From JAVBLG01 sp031553655 (GTDB lineage: Bacteria > Desulfobacterota > Desulfovibrionia > Desulfovibrionales > Desulfovibrionaceae): a DNA stretch of 48,363 bases. Where the stretch lies: contig JAVBLG010000079.1 in NCBI GenBank assembly GCA_031553655.1, forward strand, positions 1-48,363, read 5' to 3'. Made by a program: the position numbers and the translations under genes. Shown here piece by piece: positions 32,153-42,123 of this stretch. Within the stretch, counting starts at the first letter, position 1. The number at the start of each line of letters is the position of its first letter. The notes under the pieces are model-generated. The model was not told the DNA's origin. It did not search any database and was given only the letters and a program-made list of their open reading frames with translations.

Positions 32153-33550
32153 CTAGGAAAACGGGGACGGCGGCCGCCAACGCCACAGCAGGATCAGTAA
32201 CGGAATAATTCCAAATAGTTCAGCAAGTTCCCGTGGCAAAACAGGAAGAGACAACTGCCACAGGGCCACAGCCAGGCAGGCAACGGCAATCATCATCGCC
32301 CATTGCGCCAAATTCATGGGGCGGGCCGTCGCCTGAAAAAAGCTGACCGTAAGCACAGCCACCCAAACCTTGGTGATGGTAAGGGCCAAGGCCGCCCCCA
32401 CCACCGGGTCGGCGGGAATTATCACAAAGCACAAAACCACGTTAAGAATCAGTCCGCTCAAATAAAAAACCAGCAGGAGACCGTGACGGCCCATGCCGAT
32501 CATGGCGTATGCGGCCAGATTGTGCAAAAAGGCCGTGGCAAGGCAGGGGGTGAGCAGCCTCTGAGCCTCCACTGACACGCTGTAATGCGCTCCGTAAATA
32601 AACGGAAGAAAGCGGTCACTCTCCACGTAAATCAGAAAAATGGCCGGCAGAGCCGCAGCCCACAGACTGCGGGCGGTGCCTCCGGCAAGTTCCCTGAAAG
32701 CGTTTTTGTCTTCGCTCCACAGACGAGCCAGCATGGGAAAGATCACCTTGCCCAAAAGGGCGCTCGAAACAAGAACGCTCATGCCTTCAACAGTTTCCCA
32801 AGCCACGCTGTAAGCGCCCACGGCCGCGTCGCCACCGTGCTTTTTCAAAAAAAATACGTTCAATTTGTTGTAAACCATGGCGCATGCGGCCATAGCCGTA
32901 AAGATCAGGCCATTCTTCCATTGCGCGGCCACATTGGCCATCTGATTCAGTTTCAGGCCAGCCAGGGGGTTGCGCCCAAGGGCGGTAATGGAAAAAAACA
33001 TCAGAATGAGCGATTCAAGAAGCTTGTAAAGCGCGATGAAAACTGGGGGCATACCCATAAGCAACATGGCAATGCCAAAGCCGATGCCGACCAGACTGGC
33101 CGGAACGCGGATGCGCATTTCCACGTCCTGGCGGCCACGAGCCTGGCACAGGGCGAAAAAAGAATCGGTAACGCCGTCCAGGGCCAGTCCGGCCGAAATG
33201 GAGACTACAGTAAGACGCAGGGACAAGTCATAGCCCTGCTGGCCGGTTATGGCCCAAGCCGCCAGCAAAGCCAGCGCGGCCAGACACAGCTTCAGCAGGG
33301 TGACTTCGGCGATGATCGCTCTGGGCCGCCCTTCCCCTCTGGCGAAAGAGGCCAGCAGAAAATCGTTAAGCCCCACATCGGCGGCCATGCGTACCAGATA
33401 GCCGTAAGAAAGGGCCAGCATGATTTTGCCCAGCATGTCCGGGCTGTTGCGGGCCAGAAGAATGGTAAAAAGCGTCCAGGCTATATCCCGGGTCCATTGG
33501 GCTCCCAGCACATAGCCCAAACGCTTGGGAATACTTTTCAACTTGGGCAT
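32153..33550 (-). CDS. Wzx/MATE-type lipid-linked oligosaccharide flippase
   Basis: Protein of 465 residues with about 12-14 membrane helices, resembling the polysaccharide biosynthesis (Wzx, MOP superfamily) flippases that move lipid-linked sugars across the inner membrane. Support is the overall layout: basic N terminus, evenly spaced helices, an Arg-rich loop (QARGRQDVEMRIRVPASLVG) and no ATP-binding motif. It is the last gene of the seven-gene operon, three bases after the LPG-synthase-TM gene. The substrate is unknown; in this context it could be the product of the polyketide synthase, alone or attached to a sugar. Confidence 0.8.
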   Translation of the reverse strand: MPKLKSIPKRLGYVLGAQWTRDIAWTLFTILLARNSPDMLGKIMLALSYGYLVRMAADVGLNDFLLASFARGEGRPRAIIAEVTLLKLCLAALALLAAWAITGQQGYDLSLRLTVVSISAGLALDGVTDSFFALCQARGRQDVEMRIRVPASLVGIGFGIAMLLMGMPPVFIALYKLLESLILMFFSITALGRNPLAGLKLNQMANVAAQWKNGLIFTAMAACAMVYNKLNVFFLKKHGGDAAVGAYSVAWETVEGMSVLVSSALLGKVIFPMLARLWSEDKNAFRELAGGTARSLWAAALPAIFLIYVESDRFLPFIYGAHYSVSVEAQRLLTPCLATAFLHNLAAYAMIGMGRHGLLLVFYLSGLILNVVLCFVIIPADPVVGAALALTITKVWVAVLTVSFFQATARPMNLAQWAMMIAVACLAVALWQLSLPVLPRELAELFGIIPLLILLWRWRPPSPFS

Positions 33551-33553
33551 GAC

Positions 33554-34549
33554 TTACCCGTTGCCGCCGGTCTTTTCGGCGGTGGAGCCGCTCTGGCCGT
33601 AAATGGAAATGTTGTCGAACAGCATCACTTTGCCGGCAAAAGCTATATAATGCACTATCTGCACAATATGCAGGGCAAAAGCCGCGCCGATGGAAGCCGA
33701 TTTGTCCACATTAAGAATGGATAGCGCGGCCACGGCCCCGGCCTCGAACGCGCCCAGGCTGGCCGGCATGGAAGGCAAAATCATGCCTATGCCCGCCGCT
33801 ATGGTAACCAGGGCGCTGCCGCTCAGGGAAATATCGAATCCGCATACGTAGATTAGAAACCAATGGGTGAAGGCGATATATCCAATCCATGAGACTATGG
33901 AAATGAGCATTAACAGGGCCCAGCCCGGGCGTTTTCCCGGTTGGCCCAAATTGTCGATAACCGAAACGGAAAAGGCGCGCAGCCGCCCCTCGGGCAAAAA
34001 GCCAGCCATACGCAAAAATTGGCCCGGATAGCGAAAAAGGAGCAGCAGGGCGATCCATATGACGGCCATGCCCAGCAAAAGAGGCAGATATAATTCTTTT
34101 ACACCGAAAAACAACCCTATAATCACGGAAAACAGCAGTACGGCATTCAAATCGGCCAGCCGTTCCCAAAATACCGCGCAGAGACTTTCGGCAACACTGA
34201 TGCCCCTTGTGCGTGAAAGGTACACGGCCTTGGCCAGTTCGCCAAGCTTGGCCGGAAGTAGATTATTCACGCCGTTACCGAAATATACCGCTCCGGCAGC
34301 TCCCCAGAACCCGGCCCGGCCGCCGGTAAGGTAGTTGAGTCTGATGCTGGGGGGAATGGTAATGGGCAGGAAAACAAGCAGTGAAAGGAGCAGCATGGTC
34401 GTGGAATAGCCGCGCACAGACTCGAGCAGCATGGCAAAATCGAGATCATGCAACAAATACCAGAAACATAGCGCGGTGACCAGAATCTGGCTCAGCCTGG
34501 AAATCGCCTTTTTACGCGCCGCCCCCGCATTTCCCCGGTTATCGCTCAT
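33554..34549 (-). CDS. LPG-synthase-TM family membrane protein (flippase-like)
   Basis: Protein of 331 residues with about eight membrane helices. The pattern GNGVNNLLPAKLGELAKAVY followed by ESLCAVFWERLADL, and the later loop ILPSMPASLGAFEAG, are the conserved features of the lysylphosphatidylglycerol synthase transmembrane family (PF03706), which includes AglD- and MprF-like flippase domains. There is no aminoacyl-transferase domain, so it is the membrane part alone. Its ATG overlaps the HlyD-like gene stop by four bases (ATGA). In this operon it may move or anchor a lipid product. The role is inferred from the family only. Confidence 0.85.
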   Translation of the reverse strand: MSDNRGNAGAARKKAISRLSQILVTALCFWYLLHDLDFAMLLESVRGYSTTMLLLSLLVFLPITIPPSIRLNYLTGGRAGFWGAAGAVYFGNGVNNLLPAKLGELAKAVYLSRTRGISVAESLCAVFWERLADLNAVLLFSVIIGLFFGVKELYLPLLLGMAVIWIALLLLFRYPGQFLRMAGFLPEGRLRAFSVSVIDNLGQPGKRPGWALLMLISIVSWIGYIAFTHWFLIYVCGFDISLSGSALVTIAAGIGMILPSMPASLGAFEAGAVAALSILNVDKSASIGAAFALHIVQIVHYIAFAGKVMLFDNISIYGQSGSTAEKTGGNG

Positions 34550-35505
34550 TTGCCCTGCCGCGGCCCTGTGCCTATTCGAACCACAGCTTTGAATCCGGGT
34601 TTCAGCTCCAGGTTGGGATTTGGCACACTGAATTCAACCATGTAAAATGAAGGTCTGTTCACATCAAGCTCGGTTGAAGTCCAGGAAATATTGGTCACCA
34701 CAGCCCCAAATTCCTTGTCATTAAGCGAGGGAATCTGCACTACAGCCTTATCGCCTTCCTTGATCCGGCTGATTTCGCTTTCATAGACCTGCACCTGAAT
34801 CAGCATGGGATCAAGCTGTCCGATGCGTATAGGTGAAGCCCCAGCCGGAACCAGCGCACCAGGATGAAGGGTGAGATCCACGGAAAGCACATGCCCGTCC
34901 ATCGGCGATTTCAGGGTGAGTGATTTGGGGAGTTTGTCTCCGCTCTTGAGCTTGACATCAAAATAGCCTTCAAGTTCCTGAAGCCTGGCGTTGAAATTCT
35001 CTTCCTGCTTCGCAATCAGATCTCTGGTCAATTCTATGCGTTTTTGCACTCCGCCAACGTCGCCTTCAAGCCTGGAAAGGGACTGGGCCGACCCCAGCTT
35101 GGAAGCAACCAGCTGTCTGGCTTTGTTGCGCTCGGCCGAAAGCTTGCCAAGCTCGCTCTGCATATTCAGCACCTGGGATCTGAGGTTTTCGGTGCCAGCG
35201 CCCATTGTTATTTCTCTTTGCAAATTTCTGGCCGCCGCTTCTTCGAGATGGTAGCGCACCAGGGGCGCGCCTTTTTCCACTTTGTCACCGGGGGCAACCA
35301 AAACTTCATCCACAATGGAAGTAAAGGGCATGGGTGCGGAGCGGATGACCGGGCTCATGACCTTGCCGCTCAAGACCGTGGAACCGCCGGAGGCAACCGC
35401 CGGTCCTTCGGCCGCCGAAACCGCGCCAGGCCGTCCCAACAAGGCCGCAAAGGCCATAAACGCGAACAATAGGCGGATATATTTAAATAAAAACAATGAA
35501 CTCAT
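34546..35505 (-). CDS. HlyD-type periplasmic adaptor protein
   Basis: Protein of 319 residues of the membrane fusion protein family. After a signal peptide or anchor (about 1-32) come a lipoyl half (VDEVLVAPGDKVEKGAPLVR), a coiled-coil hairpin (about 90-175), the second lipoyl half (LKSPMDGHVLSVDLTLHPGA) and beta-barrel domains. Such proteins bridge an inner-membrane pump and a TolC channel. The TolC-like gene is directly upstream (four-base overlap), but no ABC, RND or MFS pump gene is in the operon. The partner may be one of the two flippase-like proteins or a pump elsewhere. Confidence 0.88.
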   Translation of the reverse strand: MSSLFLFKYIRLLFAFMAFAALLGRPGAVSAAEGPAVASGGSTVLSGKVMSPVIRSAPMPFTSIVDEVLVAPGDKVEKGAPLVRYHLEEAAARNLQREITMGAGTENLRSQVLNMQSELGKLSAERNKARQLVASKLGSAQSLSRLEGDVGGVQKRIELTRDLIAKQEENFNARLQELEGYFDVKLKSGDKLPKSLTLKSPMDGHVLSVDLTLHPGALVPAGASPIRIGQLDPMLIQVQVYESEISRIKEGDKAVVQIPSLNDKEFGAVVTNISWTSTELDVNRPSFYMVEFSVPNPNLELKPGFKAVVRIGTGPRQGK

Positions 35506-36956
35506 TTAACCTCCAGGGCCGGAAGGCCCAGGTATCGCTCTTGCAACAAGCCGGCCAGATGCATCCACTTGATCTTGGCCAAATCCAGCTCCAGACCGGC
35601 CTGAATATGCTTGATGCGGCTGTGTACCAAATTTTCATTGGCGGTCATCAGATCGGGCAGCTCCAGGCTGCCTTCCTTGTAGCCTATTTCGGCCTGCTTA
35701 TACTTAAGTTCGCTGATTTGCAGGCTGTTCGCGGCAATTTTGAATTCTGTGGCGGCCAGGGTGGTGGCCTGCTCGTTTTGCAGCCATTTGTTGGAATAGT
35801 CGTCGCGCTTGTTGGCCTGGGCGTGGAAAGCCTGGGCCTTAGCCATGCGCGACAGCTGCACCCCGCGGTAGCGGCTGCCCCAGTCCAGCAGAGGAAAATC
35901 GATGGTCAAATGGAAAAAGGTGTCTTCCGCGCCGGTGGGCGGCTGATACTGCCCCATGGGCGGGTTGTTGTTAATGCTCATAGAGACGTCGGGCATGTAT
36001 TTGGCCCAGCTGAGCATAATATCGTAATCGGCCAACTTCACCTGAGTACGGACTATAAGCTCATCCTCGGTTTTTTTCCAGCGATCTTCCCAGTTGATCT
36101 TACCAGCGTCGAAATCGGCCACGATATGTTTGGCGTCGGCGGCGTCAAGATTCAGCTTGTACTGGGGATTCACACCGGCCAGAATTTTGAGTTCGGTGCG
36201 CAAAATGTTCTCTTCCATTCCGGCCTTCTCACGAGAAAGCGCGGTTTGCCGTTCCTGCTGCACAGCCATTTCGTGCTCGATGCCCTGTTTGCCTTCTATG
36301 CTTTCAACCTGCTTCCAGTAGGCGGTGGTCTGCTTGGCCAGCATGGGCAGCCCTTCCTGCAGGGCATTGATACGTTTTTTGGCGTTAAGCTTCAAATAAA
36401 TATCGGCAATTTTAAGAATAGCCTCGCCAATGGCCTTGCGGTGCGCGGAAATGGCCAGGCCCACGGAAATTCTCTGCACCTGCTGGTTGAAATAAGTATA
36501 TACCGGGTTGGGCAGTTGGGCGTAAAAGCCCACCCGGAATTGGGTCTGCCCGTAGTTGTCGTAAGTATCCTTGGTATCCTGGTTGTAGCGGGTAAGGTTG
36601 GCCGAAGTGGTCAGAGTCATGCGCGGCTGAGGTAGAAATTGCCATACGGCGTCGGTGAGTTTTAATTGACTCATTTCCAGCTCAATGGCGCTCTTCACCA
36701 GCATGGGCGACTGCTGAATGGCCAGGAAAACACAATCGTCAAAGCTGTACACTTTATCCGGGCCGTACAATTCGGGTACAGCCGCTTCCAACTTTTCCTT
36801 GTTCGTCACCGGAACGCCTGGCGCTTCCTCCAGCCAGTGCTTGGCCGGAAGCTGCGGAGCGTCCATTCCCGCCTTGGTGGAGGCGCAAGCCGGTAAAAAA
36901 AGGCAACACAACAGAACGCACCGCAAAAATAATGATATCGGCATAGACTTTCCCAT
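35502..36956 (-). CDS. TolC-family outer membrane efflux lipoprotein
   Basis: Protein of 484 residues of the outer membrane efflux (OEP) family. A lipoprotein signal ends in LPAC (C24), and the rest consists of long helices with two similar halves; the tail RIKHIQAGLELDLAKIKWMH is typical of OEP proteins. It should form a trimeric channel-tunnel through the outer membrane. The ATG at 36956 is chosen because it gives a clean lipobox, 10 bases after the polyketide synthase stop; a TTG at 36977 would overlap that gene. The HlyD-like adaptor follows with a four-base overlap. Confidence 0.87.
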   Translation of the reverse strand: MGKSMPISLFLRCVLLCCLFLPACASTKAGMDAPQLPAKHWLEEAPGVPVTNKEKLEAAVPELYGPDKVYSFDDCVFLAIQQSPMLVKSAIELEMSQLKLTDAVWQFLPQPRMTLTTSANLTRYNQDTKDTYDNYGQTQFRVGFYAQLPNPVYTYFNQQVQRISVGLAISAHRKAIGEAILKIADIYLKLNAKKRINALQEGLPMLAKQTTAYWKQVESIEGKQGIEHEMAVQQERQTALSREKAGMEENILRTELKILAGVNPQYKLNLDAADAKHIVADFDAGKINWEDRWKKTEDELIVRTQVKLADYDIMLSWAKYMPDVSMSINNNPPMGQYQPPTGAEDTFFHLTIDFPLLDWGSRYRGVQLSRMAKAQAFHAQANKRDDYSNKWLQNEQATTLAATEFKIAANSLQISELKYKQAEIGYKEGSLELPDLMTANENLVHSRIKHIQAGLELDLAKIKWMHLAGLLQERYLGLPALEVK

Positions 36957-36966
36957 TATTCCGTCA

Positions 36967-39900
36967 TCACACAACAAAAAAACGCAGTTTCAAATCGAAA
37001 GCGACCATCAGAACCACGCCGCCTTGAGCCGCCCACACGTCACACGCCCGAACAGTTCCGGCTTCGGCTTCGGCGCTTTGAGCCGCCGGGCGCAGGTGAA
37101 CGTCAACAGAGGAGCATGGATCATACCCGGAAATAAAATCAAGCCTTTCAACAGATTGAACAGTGAAATCTTTATTTTTCCCCATAAAGGCCGACGCTGC
37201 GGAACAAGATATTTCAAATAGTGCCAAAGGATACATATATCTTGACTTGCCGGCGATGGCAATCTCTTCAGGGGTAAAGTTTGCGGCAAAAACCGCGTTT
37301 TCCGGCACCGGCAGCGACTGACGGCAAAGACTCGACGCGGCCATCAAAATTTCTCCCGCGCAAATTGCAGTGGAGGAATCCTGGCGACGTCCGTTGGCCG
37401 AAATATTAACAATATCAAAACCAACTGCGCATGTTCTGAATTTGTCGCCGGCCTTGGCTGGTAACGGGCGGCAAACCACAGTTCCCTCCCGCGTAATCCC
37501 TTCGCGGCAGGAAATTACGCCGTTCCAGCGCAAATTACGCGCGCCGACGGTCGTAAACCAGGGCATAAACTGTCCTGCGGCCTCAAAGAGGCATTCCAGA
37601 TTCATGCCCGGAGGAACAAGGCTGGTTCCGTCTTCGTTTTTGCCGGTCGCCAGCCATTCGTTCCGGAAAAAAGAAAAATGCACCCCACCGGAAAATTCCG
37701 CCATTCCGTCATTTTTGCGGGGAAAAACAAGCGGAAAAAGATCCGACCGTTCCACAATTCCGGCCAGAGCTTTTTTATCCGGCTCAAACGGGGGATAAAC
37801 TCCTGGGACTTCGGGCAAGTGCCTGGCCCACAGTACGTTTCCAACTGGAGCGCAATATATTTCCCGGCGGAACAGATCGCCAAGCTCGTCTTCTTTAATG
37901 AAAGATTCGCCAAGACCGCGCCGCTTCATTTCTTCGTACAAGTCTCCGGCCATGCCCTTGCCCGCTACCGGGGGCAACATGATACAGCACGCGGCTATGC
38001 CGTTTTCGCCCATTTTGCCCAGCATGCGGGCCATGGCGGTATTGGCGGCGCTGTAATTGGCCTGACCGTAATTGCCCAACCATGCGGCCATGGAGGAAAA
38101 ACCCAGCGCATAGCGCAGGCCCAAAGGCGCGGCCAAAACGGCGAGATTGCGCAGTCCTCGGCACTTTACAGCTACCACCGCCGCGAATTGCTCGCCGTCC
38201 ATGGAATCCATGGCGGCATCCCTGAGCAGACCGGCGGCGTGGAAGATACCATCAATGCGCCCGTATTTTTCCCGCACGGTTTCCACCGTTGAAGACACGG
38301 CTGCGAAATCGGTTATGTCACAGGAGAAATAATCCACTCCCGCTCCCAAGGAGGTCAGTTTCCATATAGCCGCGTCCGCGCCGGGGCGAGGCGAACGCCC
38401 CAAAATTACCAGCACGCAACCAAGCTCGGCCAGTCCCTCCAAAGCCTCGGCAACAATGCCCCCGGCCCCTCCGGAGACAAGCACCACATCCCCTTCGCGG
38501 GCTTTGAGTCCGCCGTTTCCTGGATCAAGAGGCACCGGGCGCAGCCTTTTGCTGTAAAGTCTCTCATCTTTGCCAACGAGCAAAACCGGCAGGGCGGGTT
38601 TTCTGTCAACACACAAAACCGTTTGCAGCCAGATTTCCGGCGCACTGTCCGCAAGATCCAGACAATGGAAAGAGACGGAAGGATTCTCCAGGGCGGCGGA
38701 AAGAAAAATACCAAGAATTCCGGCTTGCCGCACACCGTACCCTTTGCCGACTGCGCAGCATATTTTTGCGCCCTTGCCGGAAAGAAAAGATTTTATCAAG
38801 GTAAAGCAGGCGCTCAAATTTTCGGTTGGATCAAAAATATCCGCGCATTCTTCTTCATCCGTAAATATGAAAAGAGCGCGATCTTCCCTACCGGAAAATT
38901 CCGCCAGATCAAAATTTTCAGCAAGCTCGACAATCTTGGCCCGCCCATAAAGTACGGAAAGGCGTTCCATTGCCCCGGCAGCGCGCGCCCCGCGCCCGAA
39001 GTAGAAAATGTGCCCAAGCGAAGTCAGGGGAGCGTCGGGAGACGGAAGAGCGTCCAGGGCGAAAAGTTCCGGCACATAGCGTAGAACAGGTTTGGGTTCG
39101 GCCGGGGAGGCCTGTTCCGCGCACTCTCCTGATGCGGGCCGCGTTGCATCGGAACGAAGCTCGTCCACAGGGCCATTTTTTTGCAATTCGGCAATTTTAT
39201 AGGCAAGATCCCTTATGGTGGCCACGCCCAGCAAGTCTTCAAAGCCCATGGAAATATCGAAGCGCTTTTCAGCCTCATGCATGATCAATGGAAAACGGCT
39301 GGAACGTATGGCCAGATCGTGACGCAAATCCATGTCCGGGCCAAGTTCGTGGCGCTCGTATCCGGTGGCTTCCATAATCACCGGCATCACCGCTTCCACC
39401 AACGGATCCAAGGGTTGCCCCGCCGCAGGCGCGGAGGAGTCGCGTCCCTTGCCGGGCGATTGTCCATCGTTGCTCTCCCCCGGCGTGATTGTGGACGAAT
39501 TTTTCGTTCCCGGCCGAAAAGGTAGATGCCCAAGGGCAAACAGTCGGGCCACGGCAACGCGCATGCCTTCAAGTTCCTTACCTTTTCTGCCGGCGGACAC
39601 GGTAACGGCCTCGGGAATTATGTCTCCCACCAGACCGCAAAGCACATCGGCTGGACCCAGTTCCAGAAAATGCCGCGCTCCGTGCTCATTCCACATGGTT
39701 TGCACGCAATCGGGCCAACGCACGGGGTTTTCGTCGAGATCCGCTATATAGCTGATGATTCCGGTATGGTCTCCGGGGTACAAATCGGCGGTCACATTGC
39801 TCAGCATCGGCACCTTGGCGGGTTGCATATCCACGCACTGCATGCTGTCGAGCGACTCCTCGCGCAGCACCCGCATACGCGGGTTGTGGAAAGCCAGGCT

Positions 39901-42123
39901 CATGGGCAGCATAATGGCCGGCATTTTGCGTTTGCGCAAATTCTTACGGGCTTCGAGCAGCAGATCGCGCGGCCCACCCAAAATGACCTGATTGGGAGAA
40001 TTGTAGTTGGAAACGCCCAGTTCGGGATATTCCTCAAGTACCTTGCGCACTTCATCAAGCGGAGCATGCAGAGCCATCATGCCTGTGCCGTGATCCGATT
40101 CGCGTTCCAACCTCCCCATCAGACAAGACCGCGTGTCAACAATATACCAGGCTTCCTTGGGGGTATAAACTCCGGCCAGACACAAGGCGATAAGCTCGCC
40201 CAGGCTGTGTCCGAGCATAGCCGAAGGCGAAAGTCCCAATGATTGCAGATAGGCAAACTGGGCGTATTCAAGCAGAAAGAGATAAGGTTGCTGCCAGCGC
40301 GTAAGAGCGATCTTTTCCGGATCGGTCTCGTCCATAAGCCCCAGAACGTCCCAGTCGGCCACTCGGGCAATGGCGTCCATGGCCTCGCGCGCGGCAGGTA
40401 GAGCGTCGTAAATGGCCCGGCCCGCACCCGGCCATATGGACCCCTGACCGCAACACATCACTGCCAGAGGCGGGGCGTTTTCGTTGCGCCCCAGCCACAG
40501 CCCCTTACGGCCCAGGGCTTCGAAATCCTCAGGCAAGGGATTGGCGGCCAGACCGGCCAACTCCATGCGCCATGCGGGGTTGGCGCTGCCCAGTCGCCAT
40601 TCCGCGCCCTGATGCGGAATAAGCACCATGTTCACGCCATCAAGAGTTTGTTCCCGGCCTTCAAAACCGTCGGAAGCGCCGATGCTGTCCGGCACGCTCG
40701 CTACTGTTTTTTCCGGCACGCGGTCATTAAATTCCTCAATCTGGAAAACCAGGTTGGAACCGCCAAAGCCGAAGGAGTTGATCTGCATGCGCCTTATGCC
40801 GTCGGCGGGGGTTGGCCAGGGGGTCGGTTCGGGCAGAATTCTGAACCCGCGTTCTTCCAGACCTATGGACGGATCAGGATTGTCATAATTGAGTGTGCCC
40901 GGCAAAATTTTGTCACGCATGGAAAACAAGCCGTGAATCAGGGCCATTACCCCGGACGAGCCCACTGTATGCCCGATCTGGCTTTTATAGGCCGAAAGGC
41001 ACGTTCCGCGCCCGGAATAGACCTCGGCCACGGCCATAGCCTCTTCGCGGTCACCCTGTTGAGTAGCCGTGGCATGGCATTCCACCAGTTCCACAGCCTC
41101 CGGCCCATAATCCACCATGGCAAAAGACTGTCTGGTGGCCTCAATCTGGGCTTCGGCCGAAGGCTCTACCAGCCCCTTGGTATTGGTAACGCAACCCACG
41201 CCGCCGACAAGCCCAAACACGTGAGCCCCGCGCTTACGGGCCGAGCTTTCCCTTTCCACCACAATCATGGCTCCGCCTTCGCCAAATACAAAGCCGGTGC
41301 GTTTGAGGTCAAAGGGGCGGCTCACTCTGGCGGGGTCGTCATAAGGGGGAATGCGTCTGGCCAAAGCCCCGATGGCGGAAAATTCGGCCAGCCACAGGGC
41401 CGAATAGGCTTCTTCCGCGCCGCCGATTACGGCTGCGTCAATAAGGCCAAGCCGCATCATGTTGAAGGTCGAATACAGGGCCATCAGACTGGATGAGCAG
41501 GCCGACCCCACGGAAAATGACGGTCCGGCAAAATTGTGTTTGCTGCAGATCATCCCGGCCGTGGTGCTGTTGAGGCGGCAGAGCATGGTGCTTTCATCAG
41601 GCATCAGACGCTCTTTCAACATGGCCGCGTGGAAAATTTTTTTCTGCTCTTCATTGAGATTGAGAGTTGTTCCAGCCAGTTCCGCCAGCCAGCGACCATG
41701 CATGGACAAGTTGAGATCCCACAGCGTGCTGGCCGCCTCACCGGCGTTCTGCGAAACAATAACCGCCACTCGGCGCGGATCATATCCGGCCTTGTCCAGC
41801 CCGGACATGGCAATGGCCTGTTCGGCCAGAAGCAGGGTAAACTTGGAGGATTTGGACATTACCCGGAAGTCTTGCGGGGGAATCCCCAGACTTTCACGGG
41901 ATATTTTGATCCGCATATGCGCCAGAACGTCGCAATAGCTTTTCAGGCCGGGGTGATAGGAAGAGGCGTCGTAAAAATCCGGCGGCTCGTCAAATTTGGG
42001 TTCCACCGGTCCCACCCCGCTTTTCATGGCCAGGGTGGCGGCCCACACATCCTCAAGATTGTTGCCAAGGGAATTTCCCATGGCCATGCCGGTAACGGCC
42101 AGTCTGCTTCCGCTTTCAATCAT
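36967..42123 (-). CDS. Type I polyketide/PUFA-like synthase, KS-AT-ACP-KR-DH-like
   Basis: Multidomain enzyme of 1718 residues. Ketosynthase (about 8-465): C209 in VGSACSSSLMAL, H350 in ECHATATQQGD and H385 in QIGHTVGSSG are all present. Acyltransferase (about 550-850): GHSLGE with S640, and H746. Acyl carrier protein (about 905-980): the attachment serine is probably S941, but in RSSRF instead of the usual DSL or DSI. Ketoreductase (about 1210-1440): GGAGG at 1218-1222, S1343/S1344 and Y1357. The last 240 residues resemble a dehydratase hotdog but lack a clear catalytic His. Having the ACP before the KR matches PfaA and not modular synthases. There is no thioesterase domain. ATG 42123 overlaps the previous stop by four bases. 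The product is unknown. Confidence 0.93.
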   Translation of the reverse strand: MIESGSRLAVTGMAMGNSLGNNLEDVWAATLAMKSGVGPVEPKFDEPPDFYDASSYHPGLKSYCDVLAHMRIKISRESLGIPPQDFRVMSKSSKFTLLLAEQAIAMSGLDKAGYDPRRVAVIVSQNAGEAASTLWDLNLSMHGRWLAELAGTTLNLNEEQKKIFHAAMLKERLMPDESTMLCRLNSTTAGMICSKHNFAGPSFSVGSACSSSLMALYSTFNMMRLGLIDAAVIGGAEEAYSALWLAEFSAIGALARRIPPYDDPARVSRPFDLKRTGFVFGEGGAMIVVERESSARKRGAHVFGLVGGVGCVTNTKGLVEPSAEAQIEATRQSFAMVDYGPEAVELVECHATATQQGDREEAMAVAEVYSGRGTCLSAYKSQIGHTVGSSGVMALIHGLFSMRDKILPGTLNYDNPDPSIGLEERGFRILPEPTPWPTPADGIRRMQINSFGFGGSNLVFQIEEFNDRVPEKTVASVPDSIGASDGFEGREQTLDGVNMVLIPHQGAEWRLGSANPAWRMELAGLAANPLPEDFEALGRKGLWLGRNENAPPLAVMCCGQGSIWPGAGRAIYDALPAAREAMDAIARVADWDVLGLMDETDPEKIALTRWQQPYLFLLEYAQFAYLQSLGLSPSAMLGHSLGELIALCLAGVYTPKEAWYIVDTRSCLMGRLERESDHGTGMMALHAPLDEVRKVLEEYPELGVSNYNSPNQVILGGPRDLLLEARKNLRKRKMPAIMLPMSLAFHNPRMRVLREESLDSMQCVDMQPAKVPMLSNVTADLYPGDHTGIISYIADLDENPVRWPDCVQTMWNEHGARHFLELGPADVLCGLVGDIIPEAVTVSAGRKGKELEGMRVAVARLFALGHLPFRPGTKNSSTITPGESNDGQSPGKGRDSSAPAAGQPLDPLVEAVMPVIMEATGYERHELGPDMDLRHDLAIRSSRFPLIMHEAEKRFDISMGFEDLLGVATIRDLAYKIAELQKNGPVDELRSDATRPASGECAEQASPAEPKPVLRYVPELFALDALPSPDAPLTSLGHIFYFGRGARAAGAMERLSVLYGRAKIVELAENFDLAEFSGREDRALFIFTDEEECADIFDPTENLSACFTLIKSFLSGKGAKICCAVGKGYGVRQAGILGIFLSAALENPSVSFHCLDLADSAPEIWLQTVLCVDRKPALPVLLVGKDERLYSKRLRPVPLDPGNGGLKAREGDVVLVSGGAGGIVAEALEGLAELGCVLVILGRSPRPGADAAIWKLTSLGAGVDYFSCDITDFAAVSSTVETVREKYGRIDGIFHAAGLLRDAAMDSMDGEQFAAVVAVKCRGLRNLAVLAAPLGLRYALGFSSMAAWLGNYGQANYSAANTAMARMLGKMGENGIAACCIMLPPVAGKGMAGDLYEEMKRRGLGESFIKEDELGDLFRREIYCAPVGNVLWARHLPEVPGVYPPFEPDKKALAGIVERSDLFPLVFPRKNDGMAEFSGGVHFSFFRNEWLATGKNEDGTSLVPPGMNLECLFEAAGQFMPWFTTVGARNLRWNGVISCREGITREGTVVCRPLPAKAGDKFRTCAVGFDIVNISANGRRQDSSTAICAGEILMAASSLCRQSLPVPENAVFAANFTPEEIAIAGKSRYMYPLALFEISCSAASAFMGKNKDFTVQSVERLDFISGYDPCSSVDVHLRPAAQSAEAEAGTVRACDVWAAQGGVVLMVAFDLKLRFFVV

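Noticed and set aside
36967..42123. FabF/FAS II or modular cis-AT polyketide synthase
   Set aside because: KS, AT, ACP and KR lie in one chain, which excludes FAS II, and the ACP precedes the KR, unlike a standard module.
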